A stretch of 64,000 nt of DNA from JADJYF01 sp050186725 (GTDB lineage: Bacteria > Pseudomonadota > Gammaproteobacteria > Ga0077536). Below, piece by piece: positions 26,043 to 34,203 of this stretch (position 1 is the stretch's first letter; each line of letters begins with the position of its first letter). Below the pieces are notes generated by a model. That model was not told where the DNA came from. It did no database searches and saw nothing but the letters and a program-made list of their open reading frames with translations. The translations under genes and the position numbers were made by a program. The DNA lies in contig JBFWYG010000009.1 of NCBI GenBank assembly GCA_050186725.1, forward strand, positions 1-64,000, written 5' to 3'.

Positions 26043-27416
26043 TCAGATCGCCGTGCGCGCGATCTCGCTCACCACGCGTTCCAAGTGCTTCAAGGTTCGA
26101 CAGGCCTCGACCGTGTCGGCGCAGGCGCCGAGCTTGTGCATCTCCGAATCGCCCGAGTTCCAGAACGCGCGCGGCTCCGGGTTCAGCCAGATCACCCGTC
26201 GCGCGCGCTGGTGCATGCGGCGCAGCGCGCGCTCGCCGGCGTCGCCGTAGTTGGAGCGCGCGTCGCCGAGGATCAAGAGCGTGGTGCGCTGATCGATATC
26301 GGCCATGGTCAGCCGTTCCAGCTCGGCGAGCGCGCCGCCGTAATCGGTCGAGCCCATGCCGTAGGTGTTGATGGTCTCGGCGAGCGCTTCCTCCACCGGC
26401 TTCTCTTCGAAGAGATGCGTGACCTCGCCCAGGTGGCTGGAGAAGGCGAAGGCGCGCACCTTGGGCAGCACCTCGGCGACGCTGTAGAGAAAAAGCAGCA
26501 GGAAACGGGCGACCTGCGCCACGGAGCCCGACACGTCGCACACCGCGATGACCTTGGGCCGGTCGACCCGCACGCGCTTCCACACCGTGTCGAACATCAG
26601 CCCGTCGTACTCGATGTTGCGGCGGATGGTGCGGCGCACGTCGAGCTGCCCGCGGCGCGAGACGTGGCGTCGACGCGAATGCAGCGACACCAGGCGCTTG
26701 GCGAGCTTGCGCACCAGTTCCTGCATGACCTTGAAGTCGCGCATCTCGATGCGCGCCAGCGGGGTCTTCTGCAGCATCTCCTCGCGCAGCTTCGGCCACG
26801 CGTTGGCGGTGTACATCAGCATCTGGCGGTCGACCATCTCGGCGACGCTCTCCACCAGCCGCGCCTTGGCTTGCTTGAGACGCGCGCCGCGCGGGTCGTC
26901 GTCATCGGCCTTCAGCAGCGCGTAGAGCAGGTCGTCCAGCGCCTCGATGCCCATGTCCTCCAGCACGCGGCGGATGTACATGCCGCGCTGGGTGAAGAGC
27001 CGGATGTTCTGCAGCTGCACGTTGCGCGCGGCGCTCGCCATGCTCTGCTGGAGCGCCGCCGTGTCGCCGCTCTCGAGCAGGCCGGCGAGCCCGCCTTCGC
27101 CGCCGCCGCTGCCGGCCGCGCCCTGGCCGGGCTGCGCGTCGTTGCCGTCGCTCGCTCCGTCGCCCGGCTCGCCGTCTCCGCCGTCACCCGCGAGCTGCGC
27201 GTCCTCGAACACGAAGAAGCGTTCGAAGCAGTCGTCGAAACGTTGCTTGTCGTCGGGCGTCTTGGCCAGCACCTGGCCCAGGGCTTCCTTGACCAGCGGC
27301 CGACGCGCCCAGCCGACCAGGTCGAGCGCCGCGGCGGCGTCGATGCTCTCGGCGGTCGAGACGCGCACGTCGCTCGCGCGCAGCGCCTTGATGAAGTTCG
27401 ACAGCACCTGCGTCAT
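26043..27416 (-). CDS. CoxE-type VWA domain protein
   Basis: 457-residue protein of the CoxE / YehP-like VWA family, which works with MoxR-type AAA+ ATPases as a chaperone pair, often in metal-cofactor insertion. The N-terminal helical part is followed by a Gly/Asp-rich linker (about 76-110), then a helical region and a C-terminal VWA domain with MIDAS motif DVSGSVA (about 294-300), the TYGMGSTDYGGAL threonine loop and LLILGDARSNY. Basic RRRHVSRRGQLDVRRTIRRN precedes the VWA domain, as in CoxE. It follows moxR by 10 nt in the same operon. Confidence 0.9.
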   Translation of the reverse strand: MTQVLSNFIKALRASDVRVSTAESIDAAAALDLVGWARRPLVKEALGQVLAKTPDDKQRFDDCFERFFVFEDAQLAGDGGDGEPGDGASDGNDAQPGQGAAGSGGGEGGLAGLLESGDTAALQQSMASAARNVQLQNIRLFTQRGMYIRRVLEDMGIEALDDLLYALLKADDDDPRGARLKQAKARLVESVAEMVDRQMLMYTANAWPKLREEMLQKTPLARIEMRDFKVMQELVRKLAKRLVSLHSRRRHVSRRGQLDVRRTIRRNIEYDGLMFDTVWKRVRVDRPKVIAVCDVSGSVAQVARFLLLFLYSVAEVLPKVRAFAFSSHLGEVTHLFEEKPVEEALAETINTYGMGSTDYGGALAELERLTMADIDQRTTLLILGDARSNYGDAGERALRRMHQRARRVIWLNPEPRAFWNSGDSEMHKLGACADTVEACRTLKHLERVVSEIARTAI

Positions 27417-27426
27417 GGCGGCGTGC

Positions 27427-28398
27427 TCAGCCCTTCTGCGCCTGGCGAATGAGCGTCGGCACCTCGGTATCGACGTGTTCGATGTCGTCCTGGAACTTGA
27501 GCAGCACGTTCAGCGTGCTGCGGACCAGCGCGGGCTCGAGTTCGGCGGCGTGCAGCAGCAGCAGGGTGCGCGCCCAGTCGATGGTCTCGCTCACGGCCGG
27601 GACTTTCTTCAGATCCATGCCGCGCAGACCCTGCACGAAGGCCACCAGCTGCGTGCGCAGATCGGCCTCCAGCGCCGGCACGCGCGACTCGATGATGCGC
27701 TGCTCGAGGCGTGCGTCGGGAAAGGGGATGTAGAGATGCAGGCAGCGGCGCTTCAGCGCGTCGCCGATCTCGCGGGTGTTGTTCGAGGTCAGGAACACCA
27801 CCGGCGGATGCTTGGCGCGGACGGTGCCGATCTCGGGAATGGAGATCTGGTAGTCCTGCAGCAGTTCCAGCAGGAAGGCCTCGAACTCCTGGTCCGACTT
27901 GTCGATTTCGTCGATCAGCAGCACCGCGCCCTGCGGCGCCCACAGCGCCTTCAGGAGCGGCCGCGGCTCTAAGAACTCCTCGTTGAAGAAGGTGTCGTCG
28001 AACTCGTGCAGGCGGGCGATGGATTCCTTCAGGCCTTGAGCCCCGGCCATGAGATCGCCGAGCTTCTCTTTCAGCACCTGGGTGTAGAGCAGCTGCTTGC
28101 CGTACTTCCACTCGTAGAGCGCCTTCGCTTCGTCCAAGCCCTCGTAGCACTGCAGGCGGATGAGCGGCTTGTCGAGCAGCCGCGCGGTGGCGTTGGCGAG
28201 TTCGGTCTTGCCGACCCCGGGTGGCCCCTCCACCAGCACGGGCTTCGCGAGCGCTTCGGCGATGTAGACCGCGGTGGCGATGGCGTCGCTCGCGATGTAG
28301 CCGGAGTCCTGGAAGCCGCGCTGGATCTTGGCGATGGCCGCGGCGGCGGTGTCGGTGGCGGTGGTCACGTGCATATGTCCTTCGTAACGAGCATTCAT
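27427..28398 (-). CDS. MoxR family AAA+ ATPase
   Basis: 323-residue AAA+ ATPase. Walker A GPPGVGKT is at 58-65, Walker B LLIDEIDKSD near 160-169, sensor 1 VVFLTSNNTREI, and the Arg-finger region LKRRCLHLYIPFP. The CoxD-like branch is suggested by the paired CoxE gene downstream. Such pairs remodel or activate large enzymes (CO dehydrogenase, methanol dehydrogenase, nitric oxide reductase). ATG 28398 overlaps the MOSC stop (ATGA). An in-frame ATG at 28374 has AAGGA close by and is an alternative start. Confidence 0.92.
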   Translation of the reverse strand: MNARYEGHMHVTTATDTAAAAIAKIQRGFQDSGYIASDAIATAVYIAEALAKPVLVEGPPGVGKTELANATARLLDKPLIRLQCYEGLDEAKALYEWKYGKQLLYTQVLKEKLGDLMAGAQGLKESIARLHEFDDTFFNEEFLEPRPLLKALWAPQGAVLLIDEIDKSDQEFEAFLLELLQDYQISIPEIGTVRAKHPPVVFLTSNNTREIGDALKRRCLHLYIPFPDARLEQRIIESRVPALEADLRTQLVAFVQGLRGMDLKKVPAVSETIDWARTLLLLHAAELEPALVRSTLNVLLKFQDDIEHVDTEVPTLIRQAQKG

Positions 28399-29078
28399 GT
28401 GTGGCGGGCAAGCCAGGCGAGCCGGCCGCGCAGCTTCTTCAGCCAGTCGGGGCCCAGCGGTGCGAAGCCTGCCAGGCGTTCGAGCAGCGGCAGCGGTGGT
28501 CGCGCTTCACCCAGCACGGCGTGAAAGGTGGCGAGGCTGACCGCGTCCGGCGCGCGTTCGACCAGGGTGAGCGCATCGCCGGCGACAATCTCGCCGGCCT
28601 CCAGCACCTGGCAGTACCAGCCGCAAGTGCCCAAGACCTGCATGCGGCGCGCGATGCCGTCCTGCCCATAGCGGCGTTCGATCTTGGCACAGGGACTGCG
28701 CGGCTGCGTCACCGCGACCAGCGCCGTGCCGAGGCGGTAGACGTCGCCCAGGCACACATGCGCTTCGGTCAGGCCCGCGGTCGCGACATTCTCGCCGATG
28801 GAGCCGGGTACCAGCAGTTCCCCGATAGCGGGGAAGCTCGCCGCGAGCGGCGTGTAGTGCTCGGCGGGAAACAGGTGCACGGCCTTCAAGGGCCCGCCGT
28901 GCAGGCGGCGATCCGCCTGCTGGTCGCCGGCCAGGCCGTTCAGGCCGAGCAGGGCTGGCCCGGTGAGCGCGGTCTTGACGATGGCGCTGGGTCGGCCGCC
29001 GCCGAGCGGGCGCGGCGCGCCGGCGTAGAGGCCGAGCACGCTGGGCGCCGTGCTGGCGGACGAGGGGCGGGAAGGCAT
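28395..29078 (-). CDS. MOSC domain protein (YiiM-like)
   Basis: 227-residue MOSC domain protein. MOSC domains bind sulfur or molybdenum cofactor. LGLYAGAPRPLG starts the fold, LNGLAGDQQADRRLHGGPLKAVHLFP is the typical YiiM block, GSIGENVATAGLTE follows, and QPRSPCAKI carries the conserved cysteine. YiiM itself reduces N-hydroxylated bases using molybdenum cofactor. Here the gene leads an operon with moxR and coxE, which fits a role around a molybdoenzyme. ATG 29078 was chosen because upstream residues in the frame are unconserved. HAD phosphatase is divergent. Confidence 0.9.
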   Translation of the reverse strand: MPSRPSSASTAPSVLGLYAGAPRPLGGGRPSAIVKTALTGPALLGLNGLAGDQQADRRLHGGPLKAVHLFPAEHYTPLAASFPAIGELLVPGSIGENVATAGLTEAHVCLGDVYRLGTALVAVTQPRSPCAKIERRYGQDGIARRMQVLGTCGWYCQVLEAGEIVAGDALTLVERAPDAVSLATFHAVLGEARPPLPLLERLAGFAPLGPDWLKKLRGRLAWLARHT

Positions 29079-29144
29079 GCCCCAGCATACCCGCTGGGCG
29101 CCGATCTGCGAAAATGCGCTCGTCATCATTCGAACGAGGTCGGC

Positions 29145-29792
29145 ATGGGTTTCCAGGCAGTGCTGTGGGATTTCGGCGGGGTCATCACCACCTCGCCCTT
29201 CGACAACTTCAATCGCTACGAGGCCGCCCACGGCCTGCCGGCGAACTTCATCCGCGGCGTGAACGCGCTGAACCATACCGACAACGCCTGGGCGAAGTTC
29301 GAGTCGAGCCGCTGCACGGTCGCGGAGTTCGATGAACTGTTCGCTGCCGAGACCCGCGCGGCCGGTCACGAGATCCGCGGTCGCGACGTCATCGGCCTGC
29401 TGGGCGGCGACGTGCGGCCGCGCATGGTCAAGGTGCTCGAGCGCTGCAAGCGAGACTTCCGCATCGCCTGCCTGACCAACAACGCCAAGGCCGGACAGGG
29501 CACCGGCATGTCGAGCAGCGACGAGCAGGCGTCCCACGTGCGTGAGGTCATGCAGCTCTTCGACGTGGTGATCGAGTCCAGCAAGGAAGGGATCCGCAAA
29601 CCCGATCCGCGTATCTACCAGCTCGCCTGTGAGCGTGTCGGCGTGGCGCCGGAGGCCATCGTCTATCTCGACGACTTGGGCATCAACCTGAAACCGGCGC
29701 GCGACATCGGCATGACCACCATCAAGGTGGTGAGCGAGCAGCAGGCGATCGACGACCTGGCGCGGATCCTGGGGATCGATTTCGGGGTGTGA
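29145..29792 (+). CDS. HAD family hydrolase (HAD-IA)
   Basis: 215-residue haloacid-dehalogenase-like hydrolase, close in style to the N-terminal phosphatase domain of epoxide hydrolase. Nucleophile Asp9 is in VLWDFGGVIT, motif II is ACLTNNAK, motif III SKEGIRKPDPRIY and motif IV YLDDLGINLKPA. The FGG after the nucleophile places it in the DxGGV subgroup rather than DxDGT. A Shine-Dalgarno GAGGT is close to ATG 29145. The substrate is unknown. It is divergent from the MOSC operon with only a 66-nt spacer. Confidence 0.9.
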   Translation: MGFQAVLWDFGGVITTSPFDNFNRYEAAHGLPANFIRGVNALNHTDNAWAKFESSRCTVAEFDELFAAETRAAGHEIRGRDVIGLLGGDVRPRMVKVLERCKRDFRIACLTNNAKAGQGTGMSSSDEQASHVREVMQLFDVVIESSKEGIRKPDPRIYQLACERVGVAPEAIVYLDDLGINLKPARDIGMTTIKVVSEQQAIDDLARILGIDFGV

Positions 29793-29825
29793 TCCCCGAT
29801 CGCGACGAGCGCTCTGGAATCGAAT

Positions 29826-29919
29826 GGCGGGTTGAAACCCGCCCTACAGGGAGGGCTCCGGTTGAAGGGGTCGGCACCGGGATACGCCTGTAGGGCCGAT
29901 TTCAATCGGCCATGCACGG
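29826..29919. repeat. Inverted pair of family A REP-like hairpins
   Basis: Reverse copy GGCGGGTTGAAACCCGCC...CTACA at 29826-29848 and forward copy TGTAGG...GGCCGATTTCAATCGGCC at 29889-29911 with the tail ATGCACGG to 29919. They fill the convergent spacer between the HAD hydrolase and DMT permease genes. Confidence 0.85.
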
Positions 29920-29929
29920 CGACGATTCG

Positions 29930-30352
29930 TCAGCCGTTGACGGTTACGATCACCAGCGCCGCGCCGAGCAGCAGCACGCCGCCCATCTCGAGNNNNNNNN
30001 NNNNNNNNNNNNNNNNNNNNNNNNNNNNNNNNNNNNNNNNNNNNNNNNNNNNNNNNNNNNNNNNNNNNNNNNNNNNNNNNNNNNNNNNNNNNGCCGTGCC
30101 GCCAATCTGGCTGAGCGCGCCGAGCAGCAGCCAGCCGGCGAACGCGAGGTTGGGGCGCGGCAGCGCATGACCGCCGACCAGCGCCACCGCCGCCAGCCAG
30201 GCGAGCGCGAAGGGCAGGCCGTAGAGGAAGCGCACGAGCGTCGCGCCGAGCGTGCCGAGACTCGCGGTCAGGTGCTTCTGCGCCGCGTTGCGCACCGTCT
30301 GCGCGGCGGCCGCGAACAGCGTGATGGGGATCCAGAGATGTTCGGCGGGCAT
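29930..30352 (-). CDS. DMT/EamA-type permease, interrupted by assembly gap
   Basis: Inner-membrane transporter-like protein with the middle missing. The visible N-terminal 86 residues (MPAEHLWIPITLFAAAAQTV onward) contain about three hydrophobic helices including FLYGLPFALAWLAAVALV. The visible C-terminal 20 residues end LLLGAALVIVTVNG, a last transmembrane helix. EamA proteins are usually near 290-300 residues, so about 180-190 residues are missing. The 100-N run is therefore a placeholder rather than a measured length, and the frame happening to stay open across it means nothing. Substrate unknown. Confidence 0.7.
   Translation of the reverse strand: MPAEHLWIPITLFAAAAQTVRNAAQKHLTASLGTLGATLVRFLYGLPFALAWLAAVALVGGHALPRPNLAFAGWLLLGALSQIGGTXXXXXXXXXXXXXXXXXXXXXXXXXXXXXXXXXXLEMGGVLLLGAALVIVTVNG
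29993..30092. other. Scaffold gap (100 N)
   Basis: Exactly 100 N inside the DMT permease gene. The round number indicates a gap of unknown size. The flanks are coding sequence, with family A repeats 80-170 nt away on the left side. Confidence 0.98.
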
Positions 30353-30440
30353 GGGGCGTGGGCTCCGGCGCGGCGCGACGGCGGCCCCGGCGCGGGCGCA
30401 GAGCATAGCCGCGGCGGCGCGCCGCCGCGAGCGTCGGCCT

Positions 30441-31526
30441 TCAGGGCACCACGGTCATGAACAGGAACACCAGGAACAGCACGAGGTGCACCGCGCCCTG
30501 CAGCACCGTGGCGTGGCCGCGCGACACGGTGATGCTCGCGATGAGGAGCGACAGCGCCAGCAGCACGATGTCCTTGGACTCGAGGCCGAGCGTCAGCGGC
30601 AGGTCCAGCACGAGGCTCGTCGCCACCACCGCCGGAATGCTGAGCCCGATGGTCGCGAGCGCCGAGCCGAAGGCGAGGTTGAAGCTGGTCTGCATGCGAT
30701 TGCGCAGCGCGGCCTGCGCCGCCGCCCCGGTCTCGGGCAGGAGCACCAGCAGCGCGACCGCGACGCCGACCGCCGCCTGCGGCACGCCGGCCGCGTCCAC
30801 CGCCTGTTCGATGCGCGGCGCGAGCACCTTGGCCAGGCCGACCACCGCCACCAGGCAGGCCAGCAGCAGCGCGAAGCTCGCGAGCGTCGCGCCGTCGCTC
30901 GGCCGCTCGGCATGAGCCTCCGGATCTTCGTCCAGCGGCAGGAAGTAGTCGCGGTGACGCACCGTCTGCACGAACAGGAACACCGCGTACAGCGCGAGCG
31001 AGACCAGGCCGGCGAACACTGACTGCGACATCGACAGCGTGGGACCGGGCGTGGTCGAGGTGTAGGAGGGCAGGATCAAGGTCAGCGTCGCCAGGGTCGC
31101 GAGCACCGACAGCCCCGGTGCCGTGCCCTCGACGCGAAAGTCGATGACGTGATGGCGCCAGGCGCCGAGCAGGAGGCACAGACCGATCACGCCATTGGCG
31201 ATGATCATCACCGTCGCGAACACCGTGTCGCGCGCCAGTGCCGCGGTGGCCTCGCCGCCGGTCAGCATCAGGGCGACGATGAGCGACACCTCGATGAAGG
31301 TCACGGCGAGCGCCAGCACCAGGGTGCCGAGCGGTTCGCCGAGTCTGAGCGCGATGACCTCGGCGTGATGCACGGCGACCAGCACGCTCGCGAACAGCGC
31401 GAGCACCACGCCGAGGCTCGCCGCCGGGCCTGGTGTTGCGCCCCACACTGCCGCCAGGACGGCGCAGGCGAGCACGGGCACGACGGCGTAGGGCGAACGC
31501 CAGGACGGGGGCGAGGGCCCGTTCAC
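30441..31526 (-). CDS. Ca2+/H+ antiporter (ChaA/CAX family)
   Basis: 361-residue inner-membrane cation/proton exchanger with about eleven hydrophobic segments. The two acidic alpha-repeats are visible: ALAVTFIEVSLIVALML near 85-101 and VLLPETGAAAQAALRNRMQTSFNLAFGSALATIGLSIP near 252-290, the Glu residues being transport ligands in the family. The central acidic loop (LPLDEDPEAHAERPSDG) is short. The GTG start at 31526 overlaps the stop of the DUF488 gene (GTGA), so it is the last gene of a coupled minus-strand set. ChaA of E. coli also exports Na+ and K+, so the ion cannot be fixed. Confidence 0.9.
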   Translation of the reverse strand: MNGPSPPSWRSPYAVVPVLACAVLAAVWGATPGPAASLGVVLALFASVLVAVHHAEVIALRLGEPLGTLVLALAVTFIEVSLIVALMLTGGEATAALARDTVFATVMIIANGVIGLCLLLGAWRHHVIDFRVEGTAPGLSVLATLATLTLILPSYTSTTPGPTLSMSQSVFAGLVSLALYAVFLFVQTVRHRDYFLPLDEDPEAHAERPSDGATLASFALLLACLVAVVGLAKVLAPRIEQAVDAAGVPQAAVGVAVALLVLLPETGAAAQAALRNRMQTSFNLAFGSALATIGLSIPAVVATSLVLDLPLTLGLESKDIVLLALSLLIASITVSRGHATVLQGAVHLVLFLVFLFMTVVP

Positions 31527-31915
31527 AGCGGTCGGCCCGCCAGCAGGCGCGCGAGTTCGTGACGATGGCAGTGGCGCTCGTCCTCCGCGCAGTGACACAT
31601 CACCGTCACGGTGCCGCGCGCTGCCAGCATCTGCAGCAGGCGCAGCGTCGATTTCTGCCCGTGGTTCTTGATCGTGCGACAGCGCGCGTCGACGGGGCCG
31701 TCCTCGAAGAGTTCGTCGCGATAGGCGCGGGCGAACGCGCGCCAGGGCAGCGCGCCGTCCTGCCAGCGTCGGAGCAGCGCTTCGCTCGGACCGAGCGCCG
31801 GCAGCCACACGTCGTAGCGCGCGCGGGGCAGACCACGCCCGCGAAAGCGCGTGGCCAGCACGCGCAGGCCGTCGCCGGGCGCACTCTCGCTGTGTACCGA
31901 CTTGGTGAGGATCAC
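31523..31915 (-). CDS. DUF488 family protein
   Basis: 130-residue protein of the DUF488 family, function unknown. Typical parts are the ILTKSVHSE start, FRGRGLPRARYDVWLPALGPS, LPWRAFARAYRDEL and a C-terminal cysteine/histidine cluster MCHCAEDERHCHRHELARLL that looks like a metal or thiol site. The GTG start at 31915 overlaps the VOC gene stop, and its own stop overlaps the antiporter GTG. The full set VOC-DUF488-antiporter is thus chained by two GTGA overlaps. Confidence 0.88.
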   Translation of the reverse strand: MILTKSVHSESAPGDGLRVLATRFRGRGLPRARYDVWLPALGPSEALLRRWQDGALPWRAFARAYRDELFEDGPVDARCRTIKNHGQKSTLRLLQMLAARGTVTVMCHCAEDERHCHRHELARLLAGRPL

Positions 31916-32307
31916 GCCGGCGGGTCGTGGCACACGATGCACAGCTTGTTGCCGTCCGGATCGCGCAGGTAGGCGCCGAAATAGTCGGCGTGGTAGTGCG
32001 GTCGCAGGCCCGGCGCCCCCTCGTCGTGGCCCCCGTGCCCAAGGCCCGCGCGCCAGGCGGCGTCCACCTGCGCGCGTGAGGTGGCGGTGAAGGCCACCAT
32101 CTGGCCGTTGCCGCGGTCGTGGGGCTCGCCATCGAAGGGACGACCGATGAGGAACAGCGGGCGGACGCTGCCGGGCGTCTGCCAGCCCGCCCAGGGACGC
32201 GACTCGTCGATGAAGCGCTGGGGGATTGCGAGCGCGTCGAGCACGGCAGTGTAGAAGGCGTGGGCGCGCGCGAAATCGCTGACGCCGACGAACACGTGAG
32301 AGAACAT
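31912..32307 (-). CDS. VOC family (glyoxalase-like) protein
   Basis: 131-residue vicinal-oxygen-chelate fold protein. It has the paired beta-alpha-beta-beta-beta modules: MFSHVFVGVSDFARAHAFYTAVLDAL and, later, HADYFGAYLRDPDGNKLCIVCHDP. Candidate metal ligands are His4 and a Glu/His in the second module. The family includes glyoxalases, dioxygenases and resistance proteins; nothing here fixes the substrate. The stop overlaps the DUF488 start. Confidence 0.88.
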   Translation of the reverse strand: MFSHVFVGVSDFARAHAFYTAVLDALAIPQRFIDESRPWAGWQTPGSVRPLFLIGRPFDGEPHDRGNGQMVAFTATSRAQVDAAWRAGLGHGGHDEGAPGLRPHYHADYFGAYLRDPDGNKLCIVCHDPPA

Positions 32308-32373
32308 CGCGCACCTCGCGAGTGGCTGGGCGCGGTCGCACCGCGACCGCGAACCTGGGTTTGCGCGCGCGCC

Positions 32374-32658
32374 TCAGTCCGGCGCGCGCAGGAATTCGAC
32401 GTGGAAGCGCGCGCCCGGCCTTGGCTCGACGGCGTGCTTCACGGTGGGCTCCACCACGCCATCGAGGGCCGGCGAGAGCAGCACTTCCTCGCGCGTCGGC
32501 TCGAGGATGCGGTACAGCACTTCGCCTTCCACCACCACGATACGTCCCCATACGCCGGGCTTGGTGTCGTGCGCGTGCAGCAGCGCCGTCGGCACCGTGT
32601 CGCAGGTGAAGTCGGGCGTGCGCTTGTAGGGCTGGACGTGCGGAGGCAGGGTGCGCAT
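32374..32658 (-). CDS. DUF1971 / TehB N-terminal-like small cupin protein
   Basis: 94-residue protein with a small beta-rich fold of the DUF1971 family (YeaR; also the N-terminal part of some TehB tellurite-resistance proteins). It starts MRTLPPHVQPYKRTPDFTCD, and GVWGRIVVVEGEVLYRILEP and the C-terminal HAVEPRPGARFHVEFLR are typical. ATG 32658 is chosen over 32682 because the family starts at LPPHVQPYKRTPxF. Function is unproven; YeaR is nitrate/nitrite-responsive in E. coli. Confidence 0.85.
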   Translation of the reverse strand: MRTLPPHVQPYKRTPDFTCDTVPTALLHAHDTKPGVWGRIVVVEGEVLYRILEPTREEVLLSPALDGVVEPTVKHAVEPRPGARFHVEFLRAPD

Positions 32659-32688
32659 CACTGCATTGTGCCCGGCGGCCAACCGCCG

Positions 32689-33000
32689 TCAATGGCGGTC
32701 CGGTCGGTCGGGCAGGTCGCCCAGCGTCGCGATGAGCGCCAGTACCAGGGGCGCCGCGCCGCGCAGCACCAGTCCTTCGTAGGTTTCCGCCCGCGCTTCG
32801 AGGTCGCCCGCCGGCAGGCGGATCGCGAAGGTCTGGACGTACTGGGAGCCGGCCAGCGTGCGGCCGGCGTCGCTGAACGTGCCGCCCGCCGCCGTCACCG
32901 CCCGCGCCAGCCGCGCGATCAGCGCCTCGTCCCATTCCGCCCCAAGCCGGCGTTCGAGCGGCGCGCTCGTCTGGGTGTTCGAGGGCTGATCGTCCTGCAT
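32689..33000 (-). CDS. Hypothetical protein
   Basis: 103-residue soluble protein beginning MQDDQPSNTQTSAPLERRLG. A helical part (WDEALIARLARAVTAAGG) is followed by a beta-rich part with GSQYVQTFAIRLPAGDLEARAETYEGL. I do not recognise a family. The start at ATG 33000 is the last in frame before unlikely sequence. It is divergent from the LLM oxidoreductase (138-nt spacer) and ends 30 nt before the DUF1971 gene. Confidence 0.62.
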   Translation of the reverse strand: MQDDQPSNTQTSAPLERRLGAEWDEALIARLARAVTAAGGTFSDAGRTLAGSQYVQTFAIRLPAGDLEARAETYEGLVLRGAAPLVLALIATLGDLPDRPDRH

Positions 33001-33138
33001 GGCGCGGGCGCGGCGTGCGCGTGGGACATGCGCTGACCATAGGTCGTGATCGCCGGCCTGTCGAGGCGCGGCGCGGCGGTGCGCGTCCGCGAGGCTTGCG
33101 CTAGCATGCCGGGCGACCTGACCGACGCGGAGCCCGGA

Positions 33139-34155
33139 ATGAAGATCGACACCCTGCTGGCGCCCGGCGCGCCCACCGCCATCGCCGCCACGGCGCGCGA
33201 GTACGAGGCCCTGGGCTTCGACTGCCTGTGGACCTTCGAGGCCATGAGCGACGCCTTCATCCCCCTGGCCCACGCCGCCGCCGCCACCTCGCGCATCGAC
33301 ATCGGCACCAACATCGCGGTCGCCTTCGCGCGCTCGCCCTTCGCCATGGCGCAGATCGCCTGGGATCTGCAGCGCGATTCCGGCGGCCGCTTTCGCCTGG
33401 GGCTCGGCACCCAGGTGCGCGCCCACGTCGAGAAGCGCTTCTCCATGCCCTTCGACAAGCCGGCGGCTCGGGTCGCGGACTACATCCGCTGCGTGCGCGC
33501 GGTGTGGAACACTTTCCAGACGGGCGCGCGGCCGGACTACGAGGGGCCGTTCTACCGCTTCAAGCTGATCAACGCGTTCTTCAACGGCGGGCCCATCGAG
33601 CATCCGCGCATCCCGATCTACCTGGCAGGCGTCAACACCGGCATGTGCCGCGTGGCGGGCGAGGTTGCGGACGGGTTCCACGTGCACCCGGTGAACACCG
33701 CCGACTACCTGCGCCAGGTGGTGCGCCCGGCCATCGAGGAGGGCACGCGGGCCGCCGGCCGCTCGCTCGCGGAGCTCGAACTCTACGCGCCGATCTTCAT
33801 CATCACCGGTGAGACCCAGGCCGAGTTCGACCAGATGGAGCAGCTGGTGCGTCGCCAGATCGCCTTCTACGGCGCCACCCCGACCTACGCCAGCGTGTTC
33901 GAGCATCACGGTTACACCGAGCTCGGGCGCAAGCTCGGCGGGCTCCTGCGCGAGGGCAAGCTGGACGAGATGGGCGCGGCGATTCCTGCCGACCTGCTCG
34001 AGCAGATCGCGGTCATCGATCAGCCGGCCAACATCGGCAAGCGGCTGCGCGAGCGCTACGACAGCGTGCTCGACCGGGTCGCGCTCTATCGCAGCATGGG
34101 CGGTGATGGCGAGTTCAATCGCTGGCGCGAGCTGGTGGCCGCCATCCACGCCTGA
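33139..34155 (+). CDS. LLM class (F420-type) oxidoreductase
   Basis: 338-residue luciferase-like monooxygenase-fold protein of the TIGR03617 type, whose members in actinobacteria are predicted to use coenzyme F420. The TIM-barrel core is clear: AREYEALGFDCLWTFEAMSD, RIDIGTNIAVAFARSPFAMAQ, GGRFRLGLGTQVRAHVEKRF and HPRIPIYLAGVNTGMCRVAGEVADGFHVHP. In gammaproteobacteria such proteins may use F420 or FMN; no F420 synthesis gene is in view. ATG 33139 is preceded by CGGA. The substrate is unknown. Confidence 0.85.
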   Translation: MKIDTLLAPGAPTAIAATAREYEALGFDCLWTFEAMSDAFIPLAHAAAATSRIDIGTNIAVAFARSPFAMAQIAWDLQRDSGGRFRLGLGTQVRAHVEKRFSMPFDKPAARVADYIRCVRAVWNTFQTGARPDYEGPFYRFKLINAFFNGGPIEHPRIPIYLAGVNTGMCRVAGEVADGFHVHPVNTADYLRQVVRPAIEEGTRAAGRSLAELELYAPIFIITGETQAEFDQMEQLVRRQIAFYGATPTYASVFEHHGYTELGRKLGGLLREGKLDEMGAAIPADLLEQIAVIDQPANIGKRLRERYDSVLDRVALYRSMGGDGEFNRWRELVAAIHA

Positions 34156-34203
34156 TGAGGGACCTCCGCCGGCCGCTGGCCGAGCGCGCGGAGGTGATCA
34201 ACG

